Source: Candidatus Levybacteria bacterium RIFCSPHIGHO2_01_FULL_36_15 (GTDB lineage: Bacteria; Patescibacteriota; Microgenomatia; Levybacterales; GWA1-39-11). Taken from it: a stretch of DNA of 51,090 bases. The translations under genes and the position numbers were made by a program. The stretch covers positions 1 to 51,090 of the forward strand of contig MFNJ01000056.1 in the NCBI GenBank assembly GCA_001782015.1. The letters are read 5' to 3'. Shown in pieces: positions 19,285 to 28,695 of this stretch. Each line of letters starts with the position of its first letter. The first letter of the stretch is position 1. The notes beneath the pieces are model-generated. The model was given only the letters and a program-made list of their open reading frames with translations. It searched no databases and was not told the DNA's origin.

Positions 19285-20442
19285 CTATGATTTAGAGTTT
19301 GTTGCTAACATTTTCTCGTATACTATTTTATACTCGTTAACCATTTTTTCAACAGAAAAGTTCCGATCAACGTGTTCTCTGCATTTTCTACGCATTTCTT
19401 GATATTGTTCAGCAGGCATAGAATATATTCTTTCAACCGCTTCGCACAATCCCTCAATTCCTGTTTTTTTTATAATCCAGTTTCCCCTTATGTCTTTTTC
19501 TGAAGAATTAACAATAAAACCAGTTTCACCGTCTTTAACAACTTCAGGTATCGATCCTCTTGCATATGCAACAACAGGTGTACCGCAAGCCATTGATTCT
19601 ATAGTTACCAAACCAAAAGGCTCTTCCCATTTAATTGGAAAAAGAAATAATTTAGATTTTGAAATAATTTCATTTTTTTTGTTAAGATGAAGTTCTCCGT
19701 AATATCTTAAGTTTTTGTTCTCTTTAATTTTATTCATTATATAATTAAAATAATCTACTTCTTTATCATCCTTATCTCCAGCAATAATTAATGTTTTATT
19801 ATAGCGCTTAGCAATATCTATAATTTCACCCAGTCCTTTTCCTTCAGATATTCTTCCAATATAAAATAATGTATTATTAGTATTTTTGTTGTCAGGACTA
19901 AAATTGAAAAGATTAAGAGGAATTCCATGGTATATATTCTTATATATTTTTACACCTGAATTGCTAACTATTCTTGATTGATTTTTAGAAATTGATATTA
20001 AATAGTTGTTATTACTCAGTTTTGAGTATACGTCATTTGCATAATCCGATAAAGGATTATTATGTAATGTTGTTATAGTTGGATAATGAATATTTTCACT
20101 GAAAACATGATATCTCCATACCAGATGATTGTGTATCACGATTTTATTACTGATATTCTTATTTAAATAATTAAAAAGTGAAGAAACTGATTTTACCTTT
20201 AACAAATCTTTGACTTTGCTCTCTAAACCTTCTATTTGATCTAAGTGAACGGGAACAACCGGTACTAATTTTGCTGATGTTTCGGAATCTCCCGAAGCAA
20301 ATAATACAACTTCATATTTTTTTTTAATAAGTTCTTCAACCAAGTAATATACAATCTTATTCACTCCTCCACCACCGTGGGGACTAACCGGTTTAGTCAA
20401 TTCTGCTAAAAATAATAATGTCATATCTTCAGACATAATCAT
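19285..20442 (-). CDS. GT4 family glycosyltransferase
   Basis: GGGVNKIVYYLVEELIKKKYEVVLFASG; YIGRISEGKGLGEII; EPFGLVTIESMACGTPVVAYARGSIPEVV. Confidence 0.9.
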   Translation of the reverse strand: MIMSEDMTLLFLAELTKPVSPHGGGGVNKIVYYLVEELIKKKYEVVLFASGDSETSAKLVPVVPVHLDQIEGLESKVKDLLKVKSVSSLFNYLNKNISNKIVIHNHLVWRYHVFSENIHYPTITTLHNNPLSDYANDVYSKLSNNNYLISISKNQSRIVSNSGVKIYKNIYHGIPLNLFNFSPDNKNTNNTLFYIGRISEGKGLGEIIDIAKRYNKTLIIAGDKDDKEVDYFNYIMNKIKENKNLRYYGELHLNKKNEIISKSKLFLFPIKWEEPFGLVTIESMACGTPVVAYARGSIPEVVKDGETGFIVNSSEKDIRGNWIIKKTGIEGLCEAVERIYSMPAEQYQEMRRKCREHVDRNFSVEKMVNEYKIVYEKMLATNSKS

Positions 20443-21073
20443 TTAACCAAATTATTTCCTTCTCCCTCTGTCTTCTTAGAGCATATTTATAATAAGCTAA
20501 TTTATCCCAATTTTGTTCTGCTTCGTAGCGAGCAATATTCTGTAAAATCATCTCTTTATAACGAACAAAACGCTGAACTTGTTCTTTTTTTGTTTTATTA
20601 TGAATTAAAAATGAATTCTCGTCCTTTAGATTAACAATATTTTTCAATCCCTCTACCTTTTCATGCAGTTCATCTTTATAATATCCATATCTTCTAAATA
20701 AACAAAGTTTTCTTGGCACTTCAACCAAATTACTATCACAATAATTTTTCCATAGAATTGAATAGCCGTCGTGTTTTTTATTAAAAGGGATTTCTTTAAG
20801 ATTTTTTTTAAGGTTATCTGAACATCTTTCGTCTGCATCAATCATGAATATCCATTCATGTTTTGCTTTATTTATTGCAAAATTTCGTTGGCTTCCATAA
20901 TCTTTGAAATGATTTTTAAATACGACTGCTCCATATTTTCCAACAATATCAGCTGTATTATCCGAGCTAAAGGCATCAACTACAACAATTTCATCAACAA
21001 ATCCCTTAATATCAAGAACTATTTCTTTTGCGTTTTTTTCTTCGTTTAAAGTAATAATACATGCAGATATCAT
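20429..21073 (-). CDS. GT2 glycosyltransferase, WaaE/KdtX-like
   Basis: ISACIITLNEEKNAKEIVLDI; DAFSSDNT; MIDADERCSDNLK; FRRYGYYKDELHEKVEG. Confidence 0.87.
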   Translation of the reverse strand: MISACIITLNEEKNAKEIVLDIKGFVDEIVVVDAFSSDNTADIVGKYGAVVFKNHFKDYGSQRNFAINKAKHEWIFMIDADERCSDNLKKNLKEIPFNKKHDGYSILWKNYCDSNLVEVPRKLCLFRRYGYYKDELHEKVEGLKNIVNLKDENSFLIHNKTKKEQVQRFVRYKEMILQNIARYEAEQNWDKLAYYKYALRRQREKEIIWLNDYV

Positions 21074-21105
21074 ATAAAAATTAATTTTTAACTTTACAAT
21101 AAGAA

Positions 21106-22344
21106 TTATAAGCTTAATGTTTTAGGATCAGACTGTTGATTTTTATAGTTCCTAATTAAATTTTTATATAGAATCTCAAGCTTATCGCCTGTCTTTTCCC
21201 AAGAAAAGATATTCTTCATTCTTTTTGATCCCTCTTTTCCCATTTGTATTGCTTTTTCAGGGTTCTTCACTAGTTCAACTATCGCTTGAGAAAAAGAAGC
21301 TATATCTTCCTGATTTTTCACTAAAATTCCATCCACTCCATTTCTAACAACATAACGACAACCTCCAATATCTGTTGTAACAACAGGTATTTTACAGTAT
21401 AAAGCTTCTGCCAAAGCTATTCCAAAAGCCTCGTACATTGTTGGTGATATAAAAACATGGGAACCAGACAGAAGACAATATTTATCCATATCCGTTACTC
21501 TACCTGTAACAGTAACATGATTTGCCTTGGCAAGTTTAGCAAGAACTTTGGTAATAACATTCGCCCTTCCTGGAATATTCAATCTTCCATCCCACGCACC
21601 TATCAAAATTAAGTGCAAATCCGGATATTTTTCTCTCGCCCTTCTAAAAGCCTGTATTGCTTCAAAAGCGCCTTTTCTGGGATTAGTTAAAGGCCCTATA
21701 AATACAACGTATTTCCTTCCCTCGGGTATTGAGTATTTTTGAAAAACTTCTTTTATTTTAACGGCTGTAATTTGCTCGGGTTCTCGTTCAAAACCATTTG
21801 GAATAATCTCAAAATTATCTCCTTTATAGTTTGTGCATTTTATTATATCTTCTTTTTCGTTTGGAGAAACGCAAACAATTCTATCTGATCCTCTAAGCAT
21901 ATTAAAAACATGATAGGTTTGAAGTACCTTCCAGATATGAGCTGCGCCTAACTTTTCATATACAAAATAAGGGGCAAAATGCAGAGTAAAAACAAATGGT
22001 ATCTTTTTTATTTTTGCAACATAAAAAGCGTCTTCTGTTGTTCCTTCCCCCATCCCGTGCGCATGAATTATATCTCCCTGATAGTCTATTAAAAAATCCA
22101 TAAGATCCGGTATTTGTATTCTGCCAGGAGGAATATTAGTAAGATAACCCTTGAGCGTAACTAATTTAATACCGGGAATTTTATCAGCTTTCTTTTTAAT
22201 AAAATAGTCACCGGTAGGCGTATAATCCGATGTGACTATAGTTACTTTATGGCCTTTCAAGGCTAAATACTTGGAAATCTGAAAAACATGCTCCTCCCGT
22301 CCCCCTCCATCCAGAAACATATGGTTAACCTGGATTATATGCAT
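21106..22344 (-). CDS. GT4 family glycosyltransferase
   Basis: MFLDGGGREEHVFQISKYLALKGHKVTIVTSDY; SPTMYEAFGIALAEALYCKIPVVTTDIGGCRYVV. Confidence 0.9.
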   Translation of the reverse strand: MHIIQVNHMFLDGGGREEHVFQISKYLALKGHKVTIVTSDYTPTGDYFIKKKADKIPGIKLVTLKGYLTNIPPGRIQIPDLMDFLIDYQGDIIHAHGMGEGTTEDAFYVAKIKKIPFVFTLHFAPYFVYEKLGAAHIWKVLQTYHVFNMLRGSDRIVCVSPNEKEDIIKCTNYKGDNFEIIPNGFEREPEQITAVKIKEVFQKYSIPEGRKYVVFIGPLTNPRKGAFEAIQAFRRAREKYPDLHLILIGAWDGRLNIPGRANVITKVLAKLAKANHVTVTGRVTDMDKYCLLSGSHVFISPTMYEAFGIALAEALYCKIPVVTTDIGGCRYVVRNGVDGILVKNQEDIASFSQAIVELVKNPEKAIQMGKEGSKRMKNIFSWEKTGDKLEILYKNLIRNYKNQQSDPKTLSL

Positions 22345-22352
22345 ATTGCTGT

Positions 22353-22358
22353 ATTATA
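22353..22358 (-). promoter_or_regulatory. -10 box TATAAT 8 nt before ATG of 21106-22344
   Basis: minus strand TATAAT-ACAGCAAT-ATG. Confidence 0.5.
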
Positions 22359-22393
22359 CAATAAAATAGTATTTAATGTCTTAATAGCATTAT

Positions 22394-23107
22394 TTAATTG
22401 ATAATTCTATATTTTATTAATGTCCATAAGGCTTTAAGTCCGTCTTTGACAGTATTGATTTTTTTTCCTTCTTCATAACCCCTCGGTTTTGTTTTTATAT
22501 TAATTTCATGTATTTTTATGCCTTTTTTTAGGATTTTTGCCGTTATCTCCGGTTCAAAATCAAAAGAACACGCTTGTAGCTTTATACCTTTGAGTATATG
22601 CTTATCAAAAGCCTTATATCCTGTTTCCATATCCGAAATATTTGAGGAGTAGAGAAAACTTGTAATCATACTTAAGAGTTTATTTCCAAAAAAATGAGTT
22701 AAAAAAGGGGTTTTATTTTTACCTGTGAAAACAGGCTTAACCTTTAAACGTGTTCCATATACTACTTGAAACTTATTTTCCAATATAGGTTTTATCAATT
22801 CCGGAATGTCACTGGGGTCATATTCCAAATCTGCATCCTGAATTAATATTATGTCGCCCTTTGAGTTCTTTATGCCTGCTTGAACAGCCGCTCCTTTACC
22901 CATATTTTTGTTGTGCTTGATAAGATGAATACTTGAATCTTTTTTGCTTAGCAATTCAGCAATTTTAGTTGTCCTATCAGTAGATCCGTCATCAACTATA
23001 ATTATTTCTTTTTTTATGTCGCCAAGATCAACTTTTTGAACTTTAGTTAATATTTCCCCAACAGTTTTTTCTTCATTGTAAGCAGGAATAATAATAGACA
23101 ATTTCAT
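22394..23107 (-). CDS. GT2 glycosyltransferase (DPM1-like)
   Basis: LSIIIPAYNEEKTVGEIL; VDDGSTDRT; IQDADLEYDPSDIPELI; FDFEPEITAKILKKG. Confidence 0.9.
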   Translation of the reverse strand: MKLSIIIPAYNEEKTVGEILTKVQKVDLGDIKKEIIIVDDGSTDRTTKIAELLSKKDSSIHLIKHNKNMGKGAAVQAGIKNSKGDIILIQDADLEYDPSDIPELIKPILENKFQVVYGTRLKVKPVFTGKNKTPFLTHFFGNKLLSMITSFLYSSNISDMETGYKAFDKHILKGIKLQACSFDFEPEITAKILKKGIKIHEINIKTKPRGYEEGKKINTVKDGLKALWTLIKYRIIN

Positions 23108-23125
23108 ATTTTGTAATTTTTATAA

Positions 23126-24091
23126 CTAAGCACATTTATTTGCGAGTAGTACAAATTGTTCAAGCACCTCTTTATCTTTTAATAAATAAAGCTTTTGCTG
23201 TTTAAGCCTTTTTAAAATTATACCAGGAAATTTTGCCAGAGCAAGAAAAAAGCCTTTATAAAATGCTGTGTCAAATCGTAAAGCAGACACAATAAAATAA
23301 TATGGAAGCCAAACTATATGAGATACAAGAAAATCCGTATCAGTAATGTTTTTCCAAACAAAAATGAACTGGTTCCTGTATGCGATTGTTTTTATCTCAA
23401 AGCTGCTATAATGTCCTTTTATGGATCCCTCTTCGTGTTTATGTACCACAACACTGTCTTTTTCAAATATCAATTTATAACCCATTTTCTGTGCCCGATA
23501 AGAAAGATCTATGTCTTCCCAATAGAAAGGGCTATACAGCACATCAAACCCGCCAAGTTTTATAAAAAGATCGCGCCTTATGGTACTGCTTCCGCCAGCA
23601 ACCCACAAAGTAGTGGATTTATCTATATCTCCTTTTAAATGTGTCAGAAAACCTTTTTCCCACACACCAATCCCTCTTCCCCTTAAAACAACATCTCCTT
23701 CTTCAATGCTTTTATCCATACACCCCACCCCAAAAAGGTCTTTTTCTTTTGAAAAATGTTTTAATACCGGATCAAGAAATTTTTTTTGAGGAACAACATC
23801 CGTATTAAGTAAAACTACTAATTCTGCTTTTGAAGCAAAAACCCCCTTATTTACCGCATAAGAAAATCCTTTATTTTTATCATGTCTGAAAATTTTTATT
23901 TCTATATTGTATTTATTTTTAATATTTTCAATAAAATTTCTGACATTTGAAAAATCATTATATTCTGAACCATCATCAACCAAAGTAAGAGATACGTTTT
24001 TATACCCTGAAATAACATCTAATATCTCAGGTAAATTTTTTTTTATCAAATTGTGTCCGTTGAAATTCGGAATTATAATTTCTATGGTCAT
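23126..24091 (-). CDS. GT2 glycosyltransferase (rhamnosyltransferase-like)
   Basis: IEIIIPNFNGHNLIKKNLPEIL; LLNTDVVPQKKFLDPVL; PFYWEDIDLSYRAQKMGYKLIFEKDSVVVH. Confidence 0.88.
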   Translation of the reverse strand: MTIEIIIPNFNGHNLIKKNLPEILDVISGYKNVSLTLVDDGSEYNDFSNVRNFIENIKNKYNIEIKIFRHDKNKGFSYAVNKGVFASKAELVVLLNTDVVPQKKFLDPVLKHFSKEKDLFGVGCMDKSIEEGDVVLRGRGIGVWEKGFLTHLKGDIDKSTTLWVAGGSSTIRRDLFIKLGGFDVLYSPFYWEDIDLSYRAQKMGYKLIFEKDSVVVHKHEEGSIKGHYSSFEIKTIAYRNQFIFVWKNITDTDFLVSHIVWLPYYFIVSALRFDTAFYKGFFLALAKFPGIILKRLKQQKLYLLKDKEVLEQFVLLANKCA

Positions 24092-24098
24092 TTAACTG

Positions 24099-26405
24099 TT
24101 AAAAGCCGGAATCATAAAATTTTATTTCATGTTCGCCTCTTGGAACTACTATTCCTCTAAAAGCATAGTCAACCTTATATATATGGTCACTTTTACCATC
24201 TATTAATACTCTCCATGTGGGATAATAAATGTCAGTCAAAATCAAGAAACTTTCTCCTTCGCTTTTTGTTTTTATCAGGATGTTATTTTCATTATAGCTT
24301 ATTATCTCAGCCTTGCCTCCAGTAAAATTTGAACTGGGAAGTTTTTTATTAATAGTTGCTAAACTCCTGAGGTCAATTAAAAACATTTTGTCTATCTCTT
24401 CCTGCTTGCTGTTAACAAATATAATTTTATTTACAAAAAACGCTCTGGGAAGGTAATTTTTATTCTCATAAATGCGGGTGCTGCCCTCTTGGAATACTTT
24501 TTTAAAATTTTTTGAACTAATATCGGAAAGGGACAATATATATCTGACATTTAATAAATCAATCAATTTTGAGTCTATGTTATGAGGCGTAATAATCCTG
24601 TTGAAACCAAATGGAGCAGAGATGTCACCTTTATTTCTTTCTGATGCGGCAATTAATTCTCCAAAAGACAGAAGATACAAAGGATCATAACCTTCAACAG
24701 ACTGAATTTTATAGTATGTGGAAAAATTCGGGGGAAAGATTCTGGAATCTTGCGACAAAACTCTAAAAATACCTTTTTGGGTTTTTAGAAATTCTATAGC
24801 TTTTGTGGTCGGAAACAAATAATCCTTTTTAGCAAACGGTTCAAATTTAATGGCAAACCTTAATAAATCAAAGCAGGAAATAAGTAAAAATATTAAAACA
24901 AATACTTCCCGAATGCCTTTATTTCTAATATACTTGAATACATAAATCAGGACTGATGAAAAAAGGAATATAACTGAAGGTAACAATATATTTCTTCTGG
25001 TAACAGAAAGGTTATCTAAAGATATTAAATGCAGAAAGTTTCCTCCAAATAAAACGTAAATCCATATCAAAATAAATACCAAGCAAATAAATGACAAAGG
25101 TAAAATTACTTTTTTATTATTTTTTAAGAATAAATCAAAACCCAAAGAGGCAAGCACCGCTAGTGAAAAACAGGTCACAAATAAAAGTCTCGTTGGTTGA
25201 GATGTAGATAAAAATGGTACTGCAAGCTTATAAGGAATAATGGCAAAAGGAGTTGGCAGGGAAAATAATAAAGAAGCAAAAAACACCATTCCAAAAAATA
25301 ATGTTTTTCTATCAATCCTTAAAAACAAAGCAAGCATTGCAAAAATTAAAGGAACTATGCCAATATACCCAACAAACTCAGCATAGTTAAATACTCCCCA
25401 ATAATTGAGAGTTGCGGGGTTTCCGAAAAAATCCGGGACAAAAAACTGCAGCAAATTCTGCCATGGAATAAACCAACCTTCATTTTGAATATATATCTGA
25501 TCTGCCCCCCGTGCCGAGAGAAGGATAAGTTGAAGAGTAGGAAGCCATTGAACCGACGTAATTATTGTAAATATTAAATAGCAAAAAGCAAATATAAATA
25601 GGAATTTAATTTTTCTTTCATACTGGAACCATCTGGAGACAATATAGACTACTGAAAGAATAAGAAGATAGAAGAATACTTGAAGATGCCCGGCTAGGAA
25701 AGAAGAGATAACAGAAAAAGTAAATATCAAACTCCAAACTAAATACTTTTTAATTTTGACTTCTAATTTTAAATTTTCAATTTTAAATTTTAAATCATTC
25801 AGGAGATTCAAGTTAGAAAATACCTTATCTGTTGAAAGAAGAATCAATGGCAACCATAGTGCCGTATGCAATACCGTTCCCCATTCAAGCCATGAAACGA
25901 AGAATCCGGAAAAAGAAAAAACAATTGCTCCCAATACGCTTGCTCTTCTATTGAGATTGAGATTATTTAAGTATAAATATAAAAAAATTCCAGCCAGAAG
26001 AGGCTGCAGAACAATAAATATACTCCAGGACAGGTAAAAAGGTTTTATAAATAAAATCAAATTTAAAGGATAAAAAGCACTTGATTGGAAGTTTGCAAGC
26101 AAAGGCTTACCTGCCATTTCGTAAGGATTCCACAAAGGTAATTGAAAATTTGCAATTTTTTCAATTGACAGATTTTTCCAAATAAAAGTTTGCCTAACAG
26201 GATCTGTAACCAAAAAATTTTTAAAGGGTATACCGTTAGGATATTCAGAGGAATAAAAATCTCTAAAGGGATGGTATAAACCCACAATCGTATCGGAAGG
26301 AATCGGAAGCTGGCCTTTTGCTAAAAACGGGAAGAAAAGCCAGATTATCGCGACAATAAATATGATAAAAAACGCGTTTCCTCTTAAAACTTTAATTAAT
26401 CCCAT
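24099..26405 (-). CDS. YfhO-like membrane protein with an in-frame AT-rich insertion
   Basis: LPLWNPYEMAGKPLLANFQSSAFYPLN; C-term DIYYPTWRVLIDGKSDHIYKVDYAFRGIVVPRGEHEIKF; insertion NLNLLNDLKFKIENLKLEVKI. Confidence 0.87.
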   Translation of the reverse strand: MGLIKVLRGNAFFIIFIVAIIWLFFPFLAKGQLPIPSDTIVGLYHPFRDFYSSEYPNGIPFKNFLVTDPVRQTFIWKNLSIEKIANFQLPLWNPYEMAGKPLLANFQSSAFYPLNLILFIKPFYLSWSIFIVLQPLLAGIFLYLYLNNLNLNRRASVLGAIVFSFSGFFVSWLEWGTVLHTALWLPLILLSTDKVFSNLNLLNDLKFKIENLKLEVKIKKYLVWSLIFTFSVISSFLAGHLQVFFYLLILSVVYIVSRWFQYERKIKFLFIFAFCYLIFTIITSVQWLPTLQLILLSARGADQIYIQNEGWFIPWQNLLQFFVPDFFGNPATLNYWGVFNYAEFVGYIGIVPLIFAMLALFLRIDRKTLFFGMVFFASLLFSLPTPFAIIPYKLAVPFLSTSQPTRLLFVTCFSLAVLASLGFDLFLKNNKKVILPLSFICLVFILIWIYVLFGGNFLHLISLDNLSVTRRNILLPSVIFLFSSVLIYVFKYIRNKGIREVFVLIFLLISCFDLLRFAIKFEPFAKKDYLFPTTKAIEFLKTQKGIFRVLSQDSRIFPPNFSTYYKIQSVEGYDPLYLLSFGELIAASERNKGDISAPFGFNRIITPHNIDSKLIDLLNVRYILSLSDISSKNFKKVFQEGSTRIYENKNYLPRAFFVNKIIFVNSKQEEIDKMFLIDLRSLATINKKLPSSNFTGGKAEIISYNENNILIKTKSEGESFLILTDIYYPTWRVLIDGKSDHIYKVDYAFRGIVVPRGEHEIKFYDSGF
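25765..25791. repeat. 13-nt tandem duplication AATTTTAAATTTT-C-AATTTTAAATTTT within the YfhO-like CDS
   Basis: Exact copies at 25765-25777 and 25779-25791; encode part of the inserted LKFKIENLKLE peptide. Confidence 0.85.
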
Positions 26406-26411
26406 AAATTT

Positions 26412-27479
26412 TCATAAAACACTATTTATTTCGCTACAAAATCTCTGTTTGTTGAAGCAGGACGCAGTTTTTTTTGCGTTTTCAGACAGCTTGCTCCATA
26501 AAATATTATTATTTATTATAAGCTGAGTCTTTTCAACCAATTCTTCAGTGTTATTCCATAAAAAACCATCTGTTTTATCTTTTACTATTTCCATTTGCCC
26601 TCCCGCACCATAAACTACCGGAACACAACCAGCTACCATTGCTTCAGCTGTAGATATTCCAAAATGCTCGGCCCGCTCCGGATGTTTTTCCAAATCCTCA
26701 CCAAACCCGGCAGCATGCCAATATATTCTTGCCTTATTATATAACTGTAAAATTTCATTGTTTTTTATACTCCTATGGATTTTTACAGGATAGCCTTTTG
26801 CTCTCTTTTCTAATTCATTAACATAAATTTCATCTTTCGGTAAATTGCTTGTAACAATACAAAGCTTCCAGCTTTTAAGCCCTTGATCAATCATTTTCTT
26901 AAAAACATCTATCAAAATTTCCTGTTTTTTAAAATCTCCTCCGCTTGGCATCCTGCTGTATCTTCCCACGGTTAATATTAAATTCTCCTTATTGGTGTTA
27001 TATTCCAGCATGTTAATATCCACGGGTGGATAAACAACGATGCTCTTTTTATGCATTTTTCTGTCTATATATTCTTTTGTGAAACGTGAATTGCAGATAA
27101 TCATATCTATTCTTGATTTTTTAAGATTAAAGGTTAGTGAGCTTGTATCAACCCATTCTATGGGAAATTGAAAATGCAGTATCAATTTTTTGGAAAGTAC
27201 TATAGGTATACTTCCGTCTGAAAGAAATATGATTACATTAAATTCGCTTGTTTTCTTTAATCTTTTCAGTAAAGATACTTTAGGAGAAAAGATATTTTCT
27301 TCAATTTTTATTTTATTTAGATCTAAAGCAAATTTTTCTTCTGCCTGCTTCAAATCATCAGTTTTGTCCCAAAAAATACTGACTGTATGGCTTGCGGAAA
27401 GACACTGCGCTGCAGTAAGCATATATTTTTCACCGCCTCCAAGAGTGTCAAGGTAGGGATCATATATTCCGATCTTCAT
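26412..27479 (-). CDS. GT4 family glycosyltransferase (ALG11-like)
   Basis: DPYLDTLGGGEKYMLTAAQCLSASHTVSIFWDKTDDL; HPERAEHFGISTAEAMVAGCVPVVYGAGGQMEIV. Confidence 0.88.
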   Translation of the reverse strand: MKIGIYDPYLDTLGGGEKYMLTAAQCLSASHTVSIFWDKTDDLKQAEEKFALDLNKIKIEENIFSPKVSLLKRLKKTSEFNVIIFLSDGSIPIVLSKKLILHFQFPIEWVDTSSLTFNLKKSRIDMIICNSRFTKEYIDRKMHKKSIVVYPPVDINMLEYNTNKENLILTVGRYSRMPSGGDFKKQEILIDVFKKMIDQGLKSWKLCIVTSNLPKDEIYVNELEKRAKGYPVKIHRSIKNNEILQLYNKARIYWHAAGFGEDLEKHPERAEHFGISTAEAMVAGCVPVVYGAGGQMEIVKDKTDGFLWNNTEELVEKTQLIINNNILWSKLSENAKKTASCFNKQRFCSEINSVL

Positions 27480-27481
27480 AT

Positions 27482-27505
27482 ATCAATATTCTATCAAGTA
27501 TTGAT
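27482..27505. repeat. Inverted repeat ATCAATA-N10-TATTGAT in a divergent promoter region (possible operator)
   Basis: Arms 27482-27488 and 27499-27505; overlaps the divergent promoter elements. Confidence 0.5.
27488..27496 (-). promoter_or_regulatory. Extended -10-like box (TGA-TAGAAT) 8 nt before ATG of 26412-27479
   Basis: minus strand TGATAGAAT-ATTGATAT-ATG. Confidence 0.45.
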
Positions 27506-27529
27506 AATCTTTAAAAGTTCTGTTATATT
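27501..27529 (+). promoter_or_regulatory. Sigma70-like promoter TTGATA-17-TATATT for the small DUF5652-like gene
   Basis: -35 27501-27506, -10 27524-27529, ATG at 27538. Confidence 0.65.
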
Positions 27530-27537
27530 TGAAAAAT

Positions 27538-27786
27538 ATGAATCAACCGCAAATTAATCCTTTTATAGTAATTTTTGTCATTTTAGTGTACGCTTGGACA
27601 ATTCTCTGGAAGTCAGTTGCTTTATGGAAAGCAGCCAACAATAAGCAGAGAAACTGGTTTGTTGTATTGGTAATCTTATCAACTATTAACCTTGCAGGAA
27701 TACCTGAACTAATTTATCTTTTTAAATTCTCAAAAAAGAAATTAACATTTGAAGAAATTAAATCCTGGTTGCCCAAAAAAAATTAA
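27538..27786 (+). CDS. Small two-TM protein, DUF5652-like
   Basis: MNQPQINPFIVIFVILVYAWTILWKSVALWKAANNKQRNWFVVLVILSTINLAGIPELIYLFKFSKKK. The track start at 27529 is TTG and lies on the predicted -10 box; ATG 27538 preferred. Confidence 0.75.
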   Translation: MNQPQINPFIVIFVILVYAWTILWKSVALWKAANNKQRNWFVVLVILSTINLAGIPELIYLFKFSKKKLTFEEIKSWLPKKN

Positions 27787-27840
27787 CTGTTTTAATCTTC
27801 CTCTAAACTCATTGTTCCTCTAATAATTTTAGCAGTACTC

Positions 27841-27855
27841 GCAATCTCTGATTGC
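27841..27855. terminator. Short hairpin GCAATC-TCT-GATTGC between convergent genes; possible terminator
   Basis: Perfect 6-bp stem between convergent 27538-27786 (+) and 27859-28611 (-); weak T tracts. Confidence 0.3.
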
Positions 27856-27858
27856 TGC

Positions 27859-28611
27859 TTAATTTACTTTTTCATAGAATAAGTGAGGGTTTTCAGCGCG
27901 CACTTTCAGAATAGGGGTTGTTCCGTTATAGTGATACTGCAGGTGGGGAAATTTTTTATAAACACTTTCTTCTAAGTCTACAACATCTCCTGATTGGGTA
28001 AATCCGAGTAAAACAGGGATTCCATTATTAAATCCCATACCAGGCTCATAGTGCTGAAGATGTTCAAAAACTTTGACAAAATCATCAGCTTGCTCTTCAA
28101 AGTTAACGTATTGTAAGTAAATTGATCTAGGCGGTTGCATTCTTGAAACCCTGATCCTGCTATCCATTAGTATTACGGGTATCCTATTAAACTGAACTGC
28201 TTTTTGTGCCTCTATTCCATAACCCGTTGATGGTAAAATATTGTGTCCAACAAAATAACGTGATCCAACAATTTTCCCAGAATCAACCAGATACACTTCG
28301 TTTGGTTGAACTGATAGGTCGCGATCAGGGGAAAATGGCGACGTTGCTGGATCATAAGCTGTAATACCGGCTTTTTGGAGAACCTGCTTCAGCACTTCTT
28401 GTCTTCTTTTTATTAGCAGTTTTAGTTCATCTGGAGTTGAGGTTAAAGAAATCGGACAATACGCAGACCCCCTATCTTCTTGCACATGAGAGAGTCCATC
28501 CAGCGACAAAAGAAAATTAATATACTCAGATCTACCTTCAGGGTTTAATGCAACCTTTATACCGCATTCTGCATTTTCATTATGTTCTGCTGCGTTCCAT
28601 ATTTCAAGCAT
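27859..28611 (-). CDS. Nucleoside 2-deoxyribosyltransferase-like protein (superfamily-level call)
   Basis: CPISLTS...RRQEVLKQVLQKAGITAYDP...EVYLVDSGKIVGSRYFVGHNILPSTGYGIEAQKAVQFNRIPVILMD resembles the NDT pattern (P-I-S, YDP, D..I..S..., PS.G.G.E...A, PVI). Confidence 0.55.
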   Translation of the reverse strand: MLEIWNAAEHNENAECGIKVALNPEGRSEYINFLLSLDGLSHVQEDRGSAYCPISLTSTPDELKLLIKRRQEVLKQVLQKAGITAYDPATSPFSPDRDLSVQPNEVYLVDSGKIVGSRYFVGHNILPSTGYGIEAQKAVQFNRIPVILMDSRIRVSRMQPPRSIYLQYVNFEEQADDFVKVFEHLQHYEPGMGFNNGIPVLLGFTQSGDVVDLEESVYKKFPHLQYHYNGTTPILKVRAENPHLFYEKVN

Positions 28612-28695
28612 ATAATTTTGCAGAGTTATTTATTATTGCTGTTTGCATAAGCATTTCCGAACAGATTATCATAACACAGTAAAAATTGTAAGAGA

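Noticed and set aside
23318-23789. Plus-strand ORFs of 106, 61 and 69 aa
   Set aside because: Antisense shadows of the GT2 gene 23126-24091; mutually overlapping in different frames, no family resemblance.
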